Assembly (NCBI GenBank): GCA_018894105.1
Contig: CM032117.1
Location: forward strand, 34,514,501-34,578,500
DNA length: 64,000 nt
Source: Jacaranda mimosifolia
Taxonomy: Eukaryota; Streptophyta; Magnoliopsida; Lamiales; Bignoniaceae
Direction: 5' to 3'
In this document: positions 12,036 through 25,600 of the stretch, in pieces
Layout: each line of letters begins with the position of its first letter
Position numbering within the stretch: the stretch's first letter is position 1
Position numbers and translations under genes: made by a program
Notes under the pieces: generated by a model
Seen by the model: only the letters and a program-made list of their open reading frames with translations
Told to the model about the DNA's origin: nothing
Databases searched by the model: none

Positions 12036-13129
12036 TATCTTCTCATGTAAAAAAAAAAAGAGGTAGGATAATTCTTTTTTCCTCCATCTATCTACATAAT
12101 ATAATATCTTATCCTATATATCTATTTAAAATTTCATTAATTATTTAACATACACATTTAGGTTCATATATGAAATGTTTTGTTTAATTCCATTTTGTGC
12201 AGATTAAATTGTTGATTTTCATAAATTTGAGTTAAAATTGTGCTATCTTCACCTTTAATATAATAATTCCTTAATTTAAATTAATTTATCTGCAATATTA
12301 TATTTGTAGGCACAAAATTCCTTTAATTGATTAAGGTACATGTGTTGAACATAACCTTTAAAATTTCCTCAATTATTCACTTATTTTTTATATTTTATTT
12401 TATTTTATGTGCGTATTTAATTTCTATTTATTTAACATTTATAGTCCATTTATTATATCAATTTTATTGTGGTTTTATGATATTTGGCCATTCTTTTATA
12501 TATTCATATGGCCTACTTATTATTGGGTTTATTATGATTTTATTAGTTTTTATTGGGTCACTAAAATGGCCAAGTCTTTTACTACCTTTTCATTTGCACA
12601 ATGATTTGGTAAATTTTTAGAGTCTTTCACTTTATTCTCCTACAAGACTTTTGTGTTTTTTAACAACATAACTACGGACTGGTTTCTAGTCTTTTCGTGA
12701 TTGTGTACATGGGATGAGACACAACTGAGAATTAATGAGGTTTTATCTTAGAGTCATGATCAAACTTTATTATCGCTATGTAGGGAGGTAATCATGATTT
12801 TAGAACAGTAATAAGTATCGTGACTTTCCATTTACCTAGTTTAATTTTCTCTATCTTTTATGTGGTTTAATTTATTGTTTTATCCGTTATAATTTTATAT
12901 ATTTATTTTTATCATGATAATAAAATTTTATTTCTATATTTTAACACAAATCACAATATCCACAAAAAACATGTTTATATCAATAAATAGAATGTATTAT
13001 TTAATTTCACCAGAAGTATATTAAACTTTAGATTGCTAAAAATTGTGTCACTACTTTGTGTTTTTATGAAATAATTCATTTATCCCCCTACTTGCTTATA
13101 ATTTGTGCAAAAGGATTGTCTTCAATTCT
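12036..13129. repeat. AT-rich stretch with an early copy of a ~120 bp unit
   Basis: About 12180-12300 holds one copy of a unit that recurs at 15285-15545 and 16415-16760 (shared words ATAATTCCTTAATTTAA and TTAATTCCATTTTGTGCAGATT). The rest, including a long hydrophobic frame at 12327-12620, is low-complexity AT sequence and I see no gene. It ends where LINE similarity begins. Confidence 0.45.
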
Positions 13130-15235
13130 CAGGAAATCGGAACGGCAAGGAAAACTCCACAGATGCAAGGTAGCTCGGGGTGCCTCATCTATTTCTCACT
13201 TGTTTTTTTGCAGATGACAGCTTATTGTTCTTTAGAGCAAATTAGGATGAATGTGAAGTAATTAAAGATTGTCTTACAAAATATGAGGCAGCTTCAGGTC
13301 AAGTAATGAATTTTCAAAATTCATTAGTCTATTTTAGTTCTAATACAGCGATAGCTGTGAGGAATAATTTATGTGAACGATTCAATGTCTCCATTCCTGA
13401 TGAGTTTGGAATGTATCTTGGGATGCCGTCCTTAATTAGCTGTAAAAAGAAGGATTTATTTAAGTTTGTGAAGGAGAAAATTTGGATGAGACTGCAGGGC
13501 TAGAACAAGAAACTACTATCTAAGGTAGGAAAGGAGATTCTGTTAAAGACAGTGGCTCAGTCTATCCCTACGTATGTCATGAACGTTTTCCTCGCACAAA
13601 ACCTTTGTGAGGAGATTGAGAGAATGATGAATGAGTTTTGGTGGAGAAATAGCAGACATAATAGAGATGGACACTTAGGGATTCGTTGGATGCGATGGGA
13701 GTGACTATGTGCTCCTAAAACTGCCGGTGGGATTGGTTTCAAAAAACTGCATGATTTTAATCTTGCTATGCTAGGAAAGCAAAGTTGGCGTTTGTTGTCC
13801 AACCTAGGGGCTTTAGTTTCTCAAACACTACAAGAAAAATACTATTAAGGGAAACTTTTTTGGAGGCTAAGCTAGGGAATAATCCAAGCTTTTTCTAGAG
13901 AAGCATCTTTGCCAGCCAAGACATCATTATGAAAGGCTACAGTCGCAAAGTCAGAAATGGAGAAAGTATTTCTTTCAGCAAAGATCCTTGGCTTCCTGAT
14001 GCTAGCAACCTATTTGGGTCTTCAAATTTGAATCCGTAGGATTCAAACAGAAGAGTGAACTCTCTTATGGTACCTAGCTAGAATAAATGGGATAGTAATC
14101 TGATAATGTTTTTATTTAATGAAAGAGATGCCAATCTCATTTTAAGTATTCCTCTTAGTAACAGGTGGTGTGACGATGTGTGCTTTTGGCACTGGGATTC
14201 CAAAGGAGTATATGTTTGTTAAGAGTTGCCATGAATATTTGCAGGGCGACCAGGCAATTCTGCTTTCAAATATTTGGCAAAAGATTTGGAATTCTAGAGT
14301 ACCCCCAAAGGTTCGAAACATGGTATGACAACTTGTTGTAATGCCATTCCCACAAATGATAATTTGCAACTAAAGAAGTTGACTGTCAATCCATTGTGCC
14401 TAATTTGTTTCGGGGAATTAGAATCAATTTATCACATTCTAGTTAAGTGTCGCTTTGCTTCGGAGTGCTAGTCCCAAGATTTTTTGATGGACAATGTTCA
14501 ACCTAGTGAGGCTGATTTGTTTATGACTAGTTGGAAAAATTATTAGATTGGTTGGACATAGAAAATAGCAGAAGGGTGCTTATGATATTATGGATCCTTT
14601 GGAGTAATAGAAATCAAACATTATGGAGATCAAAAGCAAGGTCTTCAGCTTCTGTTCTTTTCTGGGTTGCTTCCTCTTTGCAATGGTGGCAAGATGCTCA
14701 ATCTAGAAAAAATCTAAATTCTAACTTGACCCATGAGTCTGTTAGTAACAAGTGGAGTTGTCCTCCAGTTGGCTAGATAAAATGCAATATTGATGTTGCA
14801 GTACAATTAACCAACAAAAGTTTGGCACTTGACTCATCCTTATAAATTATCAAGGTGTTTGTTCATGCTGCTTTGGCTATTTCATTTAGGGGAGTAGTAC
14901 AACCTTCATTGGTAGAAGCTATTTCCTTTAGAGAGGCTCTAAGTTGGTTGAAATCCCAAAACCCATCAAATGTCATTTTTGAATTGAATGCACAAGTAAC
15001 AATGAAGGCTATGGTGAATGATGGTACGATTTATCTTGTTGGTATTGTAATTTTTGATTGTAAAGCTTTTTTGGCTGAGTTAACTAATTGTGGTATTGTT
15101 TTTGCTCGTCGTTTAGCAAATCAGGCTGCCAATTGCCTTGCTATGGTCTCTATTTCTATGTCTGAACCTATTATGTGGGAGGAGGATGTTCCTAATTATC
15201 TTTTGGATGTAATTATTTTTGATTTGCAATGAAAT
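13130..15235 (+). pseudogene. L1-type LINE (non-LTR retrotransposon), 5'-truncated and decayed
   Basis: The catalytic FADD box of a LINE reverse transcriptase (FADDSLLFF) lies at about 13210-13235. It is followed by the typical downstream blocks: GQVMNFQNSLVYFSSN and YLGMPSLI near 13300-13430, then KTVAQSIPTYVMNVF, EFWWRNSRHNRDGHLGIRW and LHDFNLAMLGKQSWRLL to about 13800, a degenerate zinc-binding zf-RVT region around 14160-14470, and an RNase H-like tail at 14530-15232. Stops and frameshifts are frequent (for example TAG at 13501-13503). The 5' half (endonuclease and the first part of RT) is absent. No clear poly(A) tail or target duplication was found. Confidence 0.88.
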
Positions 15236-15560
15236 TTCCATTAGTGTCCATCTAATAACCATTTGTTTCATCCATTACCAAAAATTTTGTTTAATTCTAC
15301 AACGTCTAGATTAAAGTTCCTCCTAAAATTGCACTATCTTAATTTTCTTGACTTAATAATTCTTTAATCTAAAGCTAACTTATTTAAGTTTTGTTTAATT
15401 TCAAAATTTGCAGATTCAAAATTCCTATTAAAATTGTGATATCTTATTTTTTTGATGTAACAATTCTTTAATTTAAGCTAACTTTTATTACCAGTCATTT
15501 ATCTAATTATATTTGTGGATATGTGTCCATTTTATTATTACAAATTATATTCTATGAAAT
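15236..15560. repeat. two copies of a decayed ~120 bp tandem unit
   Basis: Units starting near 15289 and 15404 share TTTAATT..AGATT..AAATT and an AATAATTCTTTAAT segment. They are the same family as units near 12180 and 16420-16760, so the LINE and the LTR-like insertion appear to split an older tandem array. Confidence 0.5.
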
Positions 15561-16410
15561 CATAAAATTTTATATAATTCAACCTGATAAGGATTTTAGT
15601 TGAATGGAAGTATATCGGGTTGTGATCCAATCCAATCAACCAGATAGGAGGTTGAGAAAATGACTTAGTGTTATAATTGGGACGAGTCTTGCAACTAATA
15701 GCACATGTCAGGCTAGCCAAGGGCACCTCTGCTAAAGCACTTCGATGCTCAAGTCAATATGTAATCGACTAGAAATTAGAGCAGCAGAGTGAGGGCTTTA
15801 AATAATAATAGTATACTTTGCTAAAAGATGGCAATGGGGTATTTATAGCCTTCCAAGAGAGGCTAATGTGTCTATGGTGCCCTTGTGCATGCCAGAAAGG
15901 CCTTTGTCTTTGGCTGAGGGCCTTTAAGTCTTCTCTAATTTATATACTATTCTAGGTGGCGCTTCATCCATACCTATAGGACAGTGGGTGCATTACCCTG
16001 GCGCGATAGAAAAAGGTGGTACTGGTGGTGGCATGCGTCATTAACAAGAAGGCATGCCGCTTGTCAGAGCATTCAATGCGGCAGCGAGGTGGTCACGCCG
16101 GTTCGACCTCCCAAGTCGAGGTAAATATTTTCCTGTGAGTTGTATCTATCCATAGACTCTGATTGACACGATCGAACTCTATTAGATTCAGGTCTTCCTA
16201 GTTGGGTGCTAAATAACCATCCACGACCTGGTCGACCGGGCAGGGTGTTGATACTTATGCTGGTGGAAATGCCCAGTGAAGCAGGGCCCGATCGATAGCC
16301 TGGTCAACTAACACTGAGTTGGGCCTGATAGGTAATTGGGCTATTTCCAACATCTTACCTTTGGTCTAGTCGAGTGTTATTGGATTGAGTTTATTGGGTT
16401 ATCCCATATG
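15560..16410 (-). mobile_element. LTR-like insertion, probable solo LTR remnant
   Basis: A GC-richer block interrupts the decayed tandem units. On the minus strand it begins near 16352 with TGTTGGAAATAGCCC and contains a TATA-box-like CTATAAATACCCC at about 15837-15849, as plant LTR promoters do. No coding frame is present. A clear CA end and 5 bp duplication were not found, so the boundaries and the LTR call are tentative. Confidence 0.4.
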
Positions 16411-17224
16411 ACAATCCTATATAGATTAAATTGTCAATTTTCATAAATTACATTTATAATGGTATTGTTTCTTTCATTTGTTTGATATAATAATTCTTTA
16501 ATTTAAGCTCTTAATTTGATAATCATATACCCAATCAATTATTTTACTATATTAATTCTTTTATGGTAATTTCTTAATTTCAGCTAACCTAATTTCATTA
16601 TTATTTATCTAATCGGTTATGAAAATTTCTTTTTAATTCCACTACATAAATTAAATCAAAATTCTGCTATATTATTTTTTATATAATAATTCCTTAATTT
16701 AAGAAAATTTATTTTTATAATCATTTATATAATTAATCATAGCTCCTGATTAAATCAAAATTTAATCCTTCTTCTGATCAATTACTTGCTACTGCTAGGA
16801 AAATTACTGATAAACGTTTAATCAAAACAATTCTTAGTTTATAATTTATTTGATATATAATAACTAGTTAAAACATAAAATAGTCGATTTATTAATTATC
16901 AACAAATTCATCTAAATAAAGAGTTATAGTACAAAACTGTAGATAATTATCACAACTCAGTGTATTGTTCAAAACTAAGCACCTGTCTGTATTCTGAAAA
17001 ACTACGCATAAATTACTAAAGTTACAAGTAATATCACTTTTTTCATGAAGATGTAATTCAAGAAATTATTAAAAGTTAAATTAGTCTTTTTCAAGATATA
17101 TTAATAGATAATTTCTTCTAAAAAAACAACTTGCCATTTCTCTTCAAATGAATGTTGAAATGGAAATCTTAATTCGACAAAATGTTCCACCGTAACTTTA
17201 AACTTGAATTAGCATATCATTTGG

Positions 17225-17259
<35 letters not shown>

Positions 17260-17880
17260 TTCTTCTTTTCCTTCTTTCTATGAGATTGAAAATTTTTGAA
17301 TTTGATTATGTTTAATTTCTGCATTGACGAAACTTCTGTATTAGTCCCCATATATTTTAGCTTCAAATTTTGGGGTTTCGAGATGTGAAAACTTCTCCAA
17401 GCATTGAACCATCAACACTTACTTGACAAAGTTTTAAAGTCCAGAGTTAACCATTCTACTTTGTACTAATTGTTGGATGATGAATAGCCCCTCGGCCCCC
17501 AAAACAACACACACACACACACACAAAAGAGGAAAAAAAAATTGTCTCCAAAGTTAATATTTGATCAAGTAAAAACTCCTAATATTAATCTATTAAAATG
17601 ATTGAAATTAAGCTTCGACTGATGTCTTAACGTATCATTACATGGAAGGTGAGAAGAGGGTCAGATCAAATCAACAATCAAATTGTAAATTTAAGAAAGA
17701 AGTTCACAAAAACATGTCCAAAAGTACATTATTATATCAATTTTTACACCGTTTAGTATTAGATTATGAACTTTAAAAGAGTTAATTGAATAATCACAAC
17801 ATAATGAGAATAATAATTGAATTAACTAAAAGTAACGTTATTTTAGTATTACGTCTCGCTTTACGAATAATAAATGCATT
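16411..17880. repeat. AT-rich stretch: ~120 bp repeat units, then (TA)n at 17229-17257
   Basis: About 16415-16760 has further decayed copies of the ATAATTCTTTAATTTAAG unit. The remainder has a (TA)n run at 17229-17257 and a short (CA)n near 17508-17524. No gene is seen. Confidence 0.5.
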
Positions 17881-18850
17881 TAGGGCTGTAAATAGATATC
17901 CGAAAATTCATTTATCTTTCGCACCCGAATCCGTTTAGAGGGCATATCATCCGCATTCGTTTGAAGCGAATATTATTCGTATTCAATTAGCAGATGTCCG
18001 ATTGTAAACGGATACGAATATGATAATTGCCTATCCAATCCATTTAATATCCGCTCCAAATACATATCTGTTGGATACAACCATTTATATATTCGATTAT
18101 CCATAATTTAATTAAATTTGTTGTCCATATCCGATAAATAATACTTGAAAAATTATTATATAAAATATATTTTAATTTTTCATGTATTTTGATATATTAA
18201 TAATATCTAAAAAACTATCGTATATAATATATTATTATACATAATAAATTAATTTTATTTTTTCAATATGAAATCTCATAATTATATATAAATGAATGTA
18301 AGTATAAATTAGTAATTAAAGAATTAATAAGAAAAAATTAGTAGTTAAGAATTATGAAGCATCGATAGACAATATTAATAATAATTAAACACTACTAAAT
18401 CAGGAAAAAAAAATTAAAAAATTAATATATGAACAATAAAATTAATCAATATAAAATTATTATTGCTTGATTTTATAATTAACTTATATTAGTGTTATTT
18501 TATTAATATTAATTTATCATAAAGTCCATCATTAATTAGAAAAATTAACTAAATCAAGAATAATTAATTTTTCAATTCTAGAATAAAGTAGTAAACTTTT
18601 TTTTTTTAATGAGATTTATTAGAAAAAATATACATTTTATTATAAATTAATGGATTTGGATATTCTAATATTTATAAACGGATGTATCCTATAATTATAA
18701 TCGGATACAGATATATCTGAATTTGATTAATATTCGACGAATACGAATTAGGATATTATTAAAAAATATCCATCGAATACGAATATTATAAAACTTAAAT
18801 GAATACATATACTGTATATTTGCATCGTTTAATAACCGTTTACAGCCCTA
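17881..18850. mobile_element. hAT-type MITE, older copy
   Basis: Starts TAGGGCTGTAAATAG and ends CGTTTACAGCCCTA, an inverted pair of the same family as 10284 and 11126. Flanking octamers AATGCATT and GATGCATC share a six-base core ATGCAT, consistent with a mutated 8 bp duplication. The core is AT-rich with GAATACGAAT-like sub-terminal motifs. Length is 970 bp. Confidence 0.8.
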
Positions 18851-19624
18851 GATGCATCTAATACTTTATGTGTGTATCAGTTGACCCATTTTAACTTCAA
18901 TTACTACTCAATAATTTATACTTTTCAAATGGATCTTCTATTTACTTGTTGATGGGATATATTTTCTTAATATGAAAATAGACTGACAGATTAATTTCAG
19001 ATTTCAATTTAAGGTAATAAGTAGAATAAATTGATGTGTGCTATTATCTCAACTTACAGATCAACTAAATTATAGATTTGTTTATGATAAGTAACATTAA
19101 AATAAAAGGCCTAAAAATTTTTCCCTAATGCATTGATTAAAAACTAGTAGTATTTTAGTGTAATATTATTATTTTTAATTTATTGGGTCCTGTTATTTAT
19201 TTATTTATTTCTTATGGGTGATCGGTTAAATTATATTAAAACAAAAAATATTACTAAATTTAGAGAGTGTCCTACTATTTTGGGAGCATAAAAATAAAAT
19301 TATTATTTGAATTGACCATGTACAAAATAAAGGAGTCAACAAAATGATGAACTCAAATTTAGCATTGAAGTAGTTATCCTCATACATATGTTATATGTAC
19401 AATGTTCCAACTAACTATATGACATCTCTGCAGGTGCCACTGTGTTGCTAACTCCTATGAGAAAAATATGTACTGACATATGCCAGTTCAAGGTGGATCA
19501 AGATTTAAGCACTTTTTAACATTAATAATCGCTACATGGGCAAATATAAATTTTGCTCAAACCTGTTCATTTAGCAGATTGTTGTCCCTCCCAGATTGTC
19601 TTGAAGCAGAGTCTTCTGAAACAC
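18851..19624. other. 3' flank of the ABC1K gene, no gene
   Basis: AT-rich. On the minus strand this is downstream of the kinase stop codon. A run of AATAAA-like motifs lies at about 19195-19215 on the minus strand, but no particular poly(A) site can be assigned. Confidence 0.4.
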
Positions 19625-22600
19625 TTAAGCAGTTATTGCAATTTGCTTCGAATTATATGATAAACGACCAAAATAATCTCCAATGATCGAAACCAATATT
19701 CTGTGGCAAGCCATAGCAGATGCCATGAAGAACATGACGATTGAAGCCCAGCAGAATCTCAACAATAATATAGGATCTTTTTTAGCAGAATTTAAGGACC
19801 TTAAGAAGATAACTCTGAGTCGACGATCTTTTAGGATGGACTTGTATTCATCGTACGTAGAAGAGATTTGTGCGTTGTTGACCCCAGTAGCTACCAAGAC
19901 CTGGGAACTAAATTTGGAGAGGTTCAGAATGTTCCCTAAAGCTTCAGACATCCATTGGTATATTATATCAGCAACAACCTGGCAAAGTTGCTGGCGGAAA
20001 GAGGTTGCCTCGTTTGAAACTAGTGCCCGGACCACTGAAGCTCCATCCTGTTTGTCAGAAAATGGCTTCGGTCTCAAGCTCAGGATAACAAACTAACATT
20101 TTTAAGGCAAAAAACTGAGTACTGAAGAAGCAGAACCAATTTCCCCCTAATCTTACATTAGACCATTACTAAACACACATGCTTAATGATATTGTAAGAA
20201 AAACTTACTACATCAACGTGAAGATATTAAGCAAAATTTCAACAGCCAAACTAGATCAACAAATACTCACTGCAGTCATTAAAAGTCTTCTCAGGACGAG
20301 ACCATTTTTAGATGGTAGAATCCTCAAAGCCAACTTTGCAACATTCACCTCCTGGGGAACTTCATTTGAAGATTGAGTAAGAGAAGTTCGAGTATTTGAT
20401 GGCACCAATGAATGCAGCCCTTTCCTGGAAATCAAATGGTAGTTAGGGGTTTGCACAGGTGGGTTCGTATATAAAAATTAACCCAACCCAACATGAGCGG
20501 GTTGCAAAATAATGAACTTCAACTGCTATTTTATAGTCTTAAACTGTGCAGTTCGGGTTGATTGTGGGTGGGATGTTTGGAGGAAAATTGGCAGGTTGAC
20601 TCATTCATTTCATTTATCTCCTATTAGCACTTTTTAACACTGTCAACACTTAAGATTGCATTCATCTTTTGCCAACATTTAGGAAACTATCATATAAAAT
20701 TTAATACCAAAATATTTAACATAAGCATAGATTTTAGAATCAACCTTCAACAAAAACTAAAATTATAAACTTGCTTAAAATATAATAAACGGAGTGGAGA
20801 TTGCAATTTGCATGATCATATCTCTGAAACAATGGACAACGGTGAGAGTGGGGGAAAAAGAGAAATACATAGATGGGAAATGAGAATGAGAGAAAGAGAG
20901 GTGTGAAGTGAGAATTGCAGAGCAGCTACGGTTACAAAAGAAAAAACATATATTTTGTGAGTGGGGTTGGGTGTAGGAGGGTTTTAGAAACTAAACCCAT
21001 TACGTGAACCATGACATTCATGTTGCTTATTTTTTGACCTGCCATTAGTTCTACAAATATTTAAACTGACTGGTTGTTGGTGGATTCAGAAGGATCGTGT
21101 TCGGTGGATTTATGTACAACGTGATGGTAGTCCTAGTTTTTAGATCAAATGCAGTGGGGGGAAAAACAGATAACCTCCATCCACTTGGAAAAGAGAAAAA
21201 GGAAGAAGAAAAAAAAAGAAAAAGAAAAATTTTCTAAAAGAGAAAGGGAAACAATTTATTAAGAGGGCATGATTCTATTCTTACCAGTTGCTAACAAATA
21301 CGATAAAGCAAGAAATGTTTTCTTCAAAGTCAAAATTTGAGAAGTCAACAGTAGTATACCTAGTTGCTCCCACTCTTAAGAACACAGCAAGCTTTTGCCA
21401 TTGAAATTCTTTCCTTCTATTGAATACAACCTGAAATTTAAACTGAAGTAAACAAACCAACCCAAAACTCCACAAACTATAGGTATATATTCCAAGTATT
21501 AACTGTTAATAGCCGAATATTAATCATTTTAATGTATTTTTGCAAGCACACAACCAGTACAAAGACCTTCGACAGAAAAAAGCAATAATATGACAAGGAA
21601 GATGTCAGCCAAGTCACATGGCTTTGTCATAGTGCAGGCACTTGAAGCAATTAGCAGAAAGTAAAATCAAATTTGATCATCTATATGGTACCGAATGTAA
21701 AATTCTCCTTGTGGCAGCAGAATTGTCTACAAGAAGCTTCTGAACAACATAAGGATATGCAGCTTCAAATGTCTTAAATGTTGGATCCACAGCTACTGCC
21801 AATCCTATGAAAAAGAAAAAGGAATCAAATAAATGTTAAGAAAGTGGCAATTCAAATATAATAAATTACTGCCGTACAAATCAGTGGATATATATTGGTG
21901 ATAGCAAAAAGCAAACAATTCCATCTTTTGGTTTATAAATGTCCAAGGCAAATGGAAGTGAACCTGCCGTAGTCTCCATTAAGTAAAATTGTCCGCTGAA
22001 TTGTTCTTGATTTGCCCATTAATCTCAGATTAAAGTAGGATCGATATGCACTTCAATCTGATTCAGTAAAATAAGGACTACCAAATCCAGATAAAACGCC
22101 AGCATAAGGTTCAGAAAGATAATGCCCTCCTTTGTATTATGCAGTCCTCCTTTGATCATTTTGCAATGACTTACGGTATAATAATCCCTGTTCACCTGTT
22201 ACTTCCCTCTCCTATAAAGAAATGGGTATATGGCTATACTCAGAGTGAATAGCTGAATGGAGGCCAACTAAGCTCAGTCATGTACTTTCTCAATTATCTT
22301 CAATAATATCAGTCCAACTTGATTCCATCTCTTGTATCTCACTGGTTAACATTCAAAAACCCAATCTGTCCAACCAAAAATAATTGATGCAAAAATGGTA
22401 TTATATTCATGTCGAATCATTCTACAGATTCTTGAGCACTTGGACTATGCCTACAGACTCATTCTAACCAAGTGCCTCCAGACTCATTCTATGACCTCAC
22501 GCATCAGTTTCCGAATTGATGAGCAATCCCCACCACCTACCAATTTTCAGTCACTGTTGAAGTGTTTATCTCCACCTCTATGTTCACGCTCTTCGCTACA

Positions 22601-22659
22601 AGACAAGGGAAAACAACTCACCAAGTGCAGTTAAGATAGAATGTAAATGTGATGAGAAG

Positions 22660-22693
<34 letters not shown>

Positions 22694-25600
22694 GCCACCA
22701 CACACACACAGGCACAGATATACCCACACACTTCGTCTGCATGCAATTCATCAGAGATTTTCTCTCCTAACACAATATCAATTTCTAAAGTTCAGCACAC
22801 CAGTTAAAACTGCAACCAAATGACAGATGGATTCACGTTTCAATTGTTTCTGTAGTCACCCCATGATCAAAGCTTAACCCTATGTTTGGATCATGAATTT
22901 TAAAGAGAAAAATGTTAAGGAAAATCTTTTTGTGCTTAAAATGAAGTAACTTTATGCTTTAATTTTTGCACCTTTGTATTTTCCTTTCCTTCTCTTCAAT
23001 AATCATGACAAACTAAATTCTACTTAAAGAACTTTTACAACAACTACCTTTTTGTATAGTTAAGTTGGGTTTCTGCTTTTATATGGTATTGACCGAATGC
23101 ACCCTACTTGTACAGTCAGCTACCGATGCAGGACAGTTATAGTATCCAAGAATCTCATAGTGATACTTGAAGTAACAATTATTTTCATCAACAACTAGAT
23201 TATAAATCTTAAAGCCTTACGAACCGTACTAATTCAGCCACAGCCCAAATTAGTTCAATGAGTAACTGAGGTGTTATGGAATAGGAACTTTCTAGACTTA
23301 CTGTACCAATATTGTCTGATGCATATAACACATTCTGGCAAGTTAATGCCAGTGCTGCACTTTCTTAACGAAAACATTATTGTATCAAGATGTAAAGTGT
23401 CTCAGAATCAGTTTCACACTTGATTACAGATTCCCCCAGCATTTAATTGTTTACTCCAGAAGCAGTTTGAAGCACAGATTATCAGCCCATACACTCTATA
23501 CACATGCCACAATGCTCATCTCACCAAATTGACCACCTCTTCAGCTAGAAGACTCAGGATACGGAGTGGTAAGGCATTTTACCAGGCTGTACATTCTATC
23601 AAGAATATTCATATGATGCATCAAAGAAGGACAAGATTAGTCGATGTCAAAAAGACAAGTTCATATCACCAGATGCATCTACCTGTTATTCTCATAACTG
23701 ACGCTGGTGGTACTATTCACATGAGGTAAGATAACATTCAAGGTTCCACACAGAAAATGTCCTCATCAACATTTTTGGCTTTCAGAGGCTGTAACAATAG
23801 CATACTAAAAGGGGCATGCCCACAAAGAGTTGTCAATTTGGATTGTTCTTCTAAAGATAGAAAAGATACCTTCCAAAGATGCCAGAGACCGCAAGACAAG
23901 TACATAGTATGGTGGCATGCGGCAATGATACTTTAGTGCTACAGACCATATTTTACCCAGTACCTTCAGGATAAGTAATCGTACAAGGAATCAATAAAGT
24001 GAAATAAGTAAGGAACCGCACATTGAGTGAAAAGGCAGTCTTGCAATTTTCAATTATCTCCTTACAAAAGTTAATTTGAGAAGATATTATATCAGATCTG
24101 TGCACATATCTTGGAATATTTCTAACATGATTCTTGCAATTTTCAAGTATCTCCTTATAAAAGTTAATTTGAGAAGATATTACATCAGATCTGTTCGCAT
24201 ATCTTGGAATATTTCTAACATGATAAACTGGAAATCATACCCACATCTCCTCCTATAGCTACAATCTTTAGAAGTAGAAATAAGGATCAGCAGCTCAGCA
24301 TTAAATTCAATATTTATCTAGTAGTTATTCATATGAATCTGAAATGTCAAAGATCAGATGTAAATAATCAGATTGATTCACAACAAAGAATGTAAAGAAG
24401 TCAATATCTGCTGATGCATTTTATAGGCTGTCAAGGCCTTGCCTAACTCTATGGATCTGCCCACTGTAATCTGTAACTGATCACATTTTAACATGGAAAA
24501 CAGTTTGTTATATCTTTATTCCTGACAAATTTGGCAAAATACATAAATTCGACCAACATAGTTTATAGCAAAATTCTAGACATGGATGAATGTAAAGGTT
24601 ATCTGGAGGCCCATTCAGCCAGTTTCGTGGGCAATCATCCAACCATTTACATGACAAGAACTTAGATTCCAAGCTCTTCATTTCTTAGTTTTCCTAATTA
24701 ATATTCAACGATATGCAAGCAGCTGCATTCCCCACGAAACTAGTAGTGTCTAGGCAAGGAATTCATTGCTCAAGCTCCTCTTTCTCATAACACATAATTC
24801 ACACATTAACTCTAAAACTATTTGAACTGCATGGAATAAAGTAAATGTTGAAATAACAGATAGTCACGAAGAGAAGTTATTAGTCAGAGTTAAAAGATTG
24901 CCTATAGCCAGCTGACACAGTTCACACATAAGAAACCCTAACATAGACATGATTCTCACCCGACTAAACTTGACATCTGGCATCCCATTGTTAAATTCCA
25001 ACTCTCGCAGCACATCTTCAAGGTCCTGGATCAATTCATAAAATGTCAGCTAAGCAACAAAAATCTCAGAGGCACTATTAGTTGAAAAAGCTCATCTACT
25101 GAAAGCAAAGTCAGCAGTGAATGCAAGGAAAACACCATAACTACACATGGAAGGACCAAACAATATTCCAGATATGGATGCTACCATGGTGAAACGTCTT
25201 ATGTTAGTTCCAGGTCTGATAACATCCATTTCAGTCAAATCATGCACAAGAGATGCCCAATCTCCATTTACTATATGAACAACAGAAGCAAGCATGGCAA
25301 ACTGGTGCTTCTTCTCCATCCGACAAAGCAAGCCAAAATCAAGAAACCTATTAGAATAAAGAGGTGAAAAGAAGCATCCAAGTGTTAGATATCCATTAAA
25401 CTGTTAGAAATCCATATTAAACTCATATATTTCAAAGAGAAATGATATTTAATGACAAAACATGCTTTTATATCAACAAAAGAATTAGCAATAGGCGAAT
25501 ACCCTATTTTCCCAGATGATATGTAACGCAAATTTCCAGGATGTGGATCAGCATGCATTAGGCCGGTATCAAGAAGTTGAACCAATGATGCCTCCACACC

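Noticed and set aside
12327..12620. 97-codon hydrophobic frame on plus
   Set aside because: Composition is low-complexity AT (Phe, Ile, Tyr, Leu), there is no family similarity, and it lies in a repeat-rich stretch.
19480..20096. Plus-strand frames overlapping the last kinase exon
   Set aside because: They are antisense to the conserved C-terminal exon of the ABC1K gene, whose frame and splice sites are well supported.
24076..24258. 60-codon frame with internal repeat
   Set aside because: It is produced by the 93 bp tandem duplication in an intron; the repeated peptide follows from the DNA duplication.
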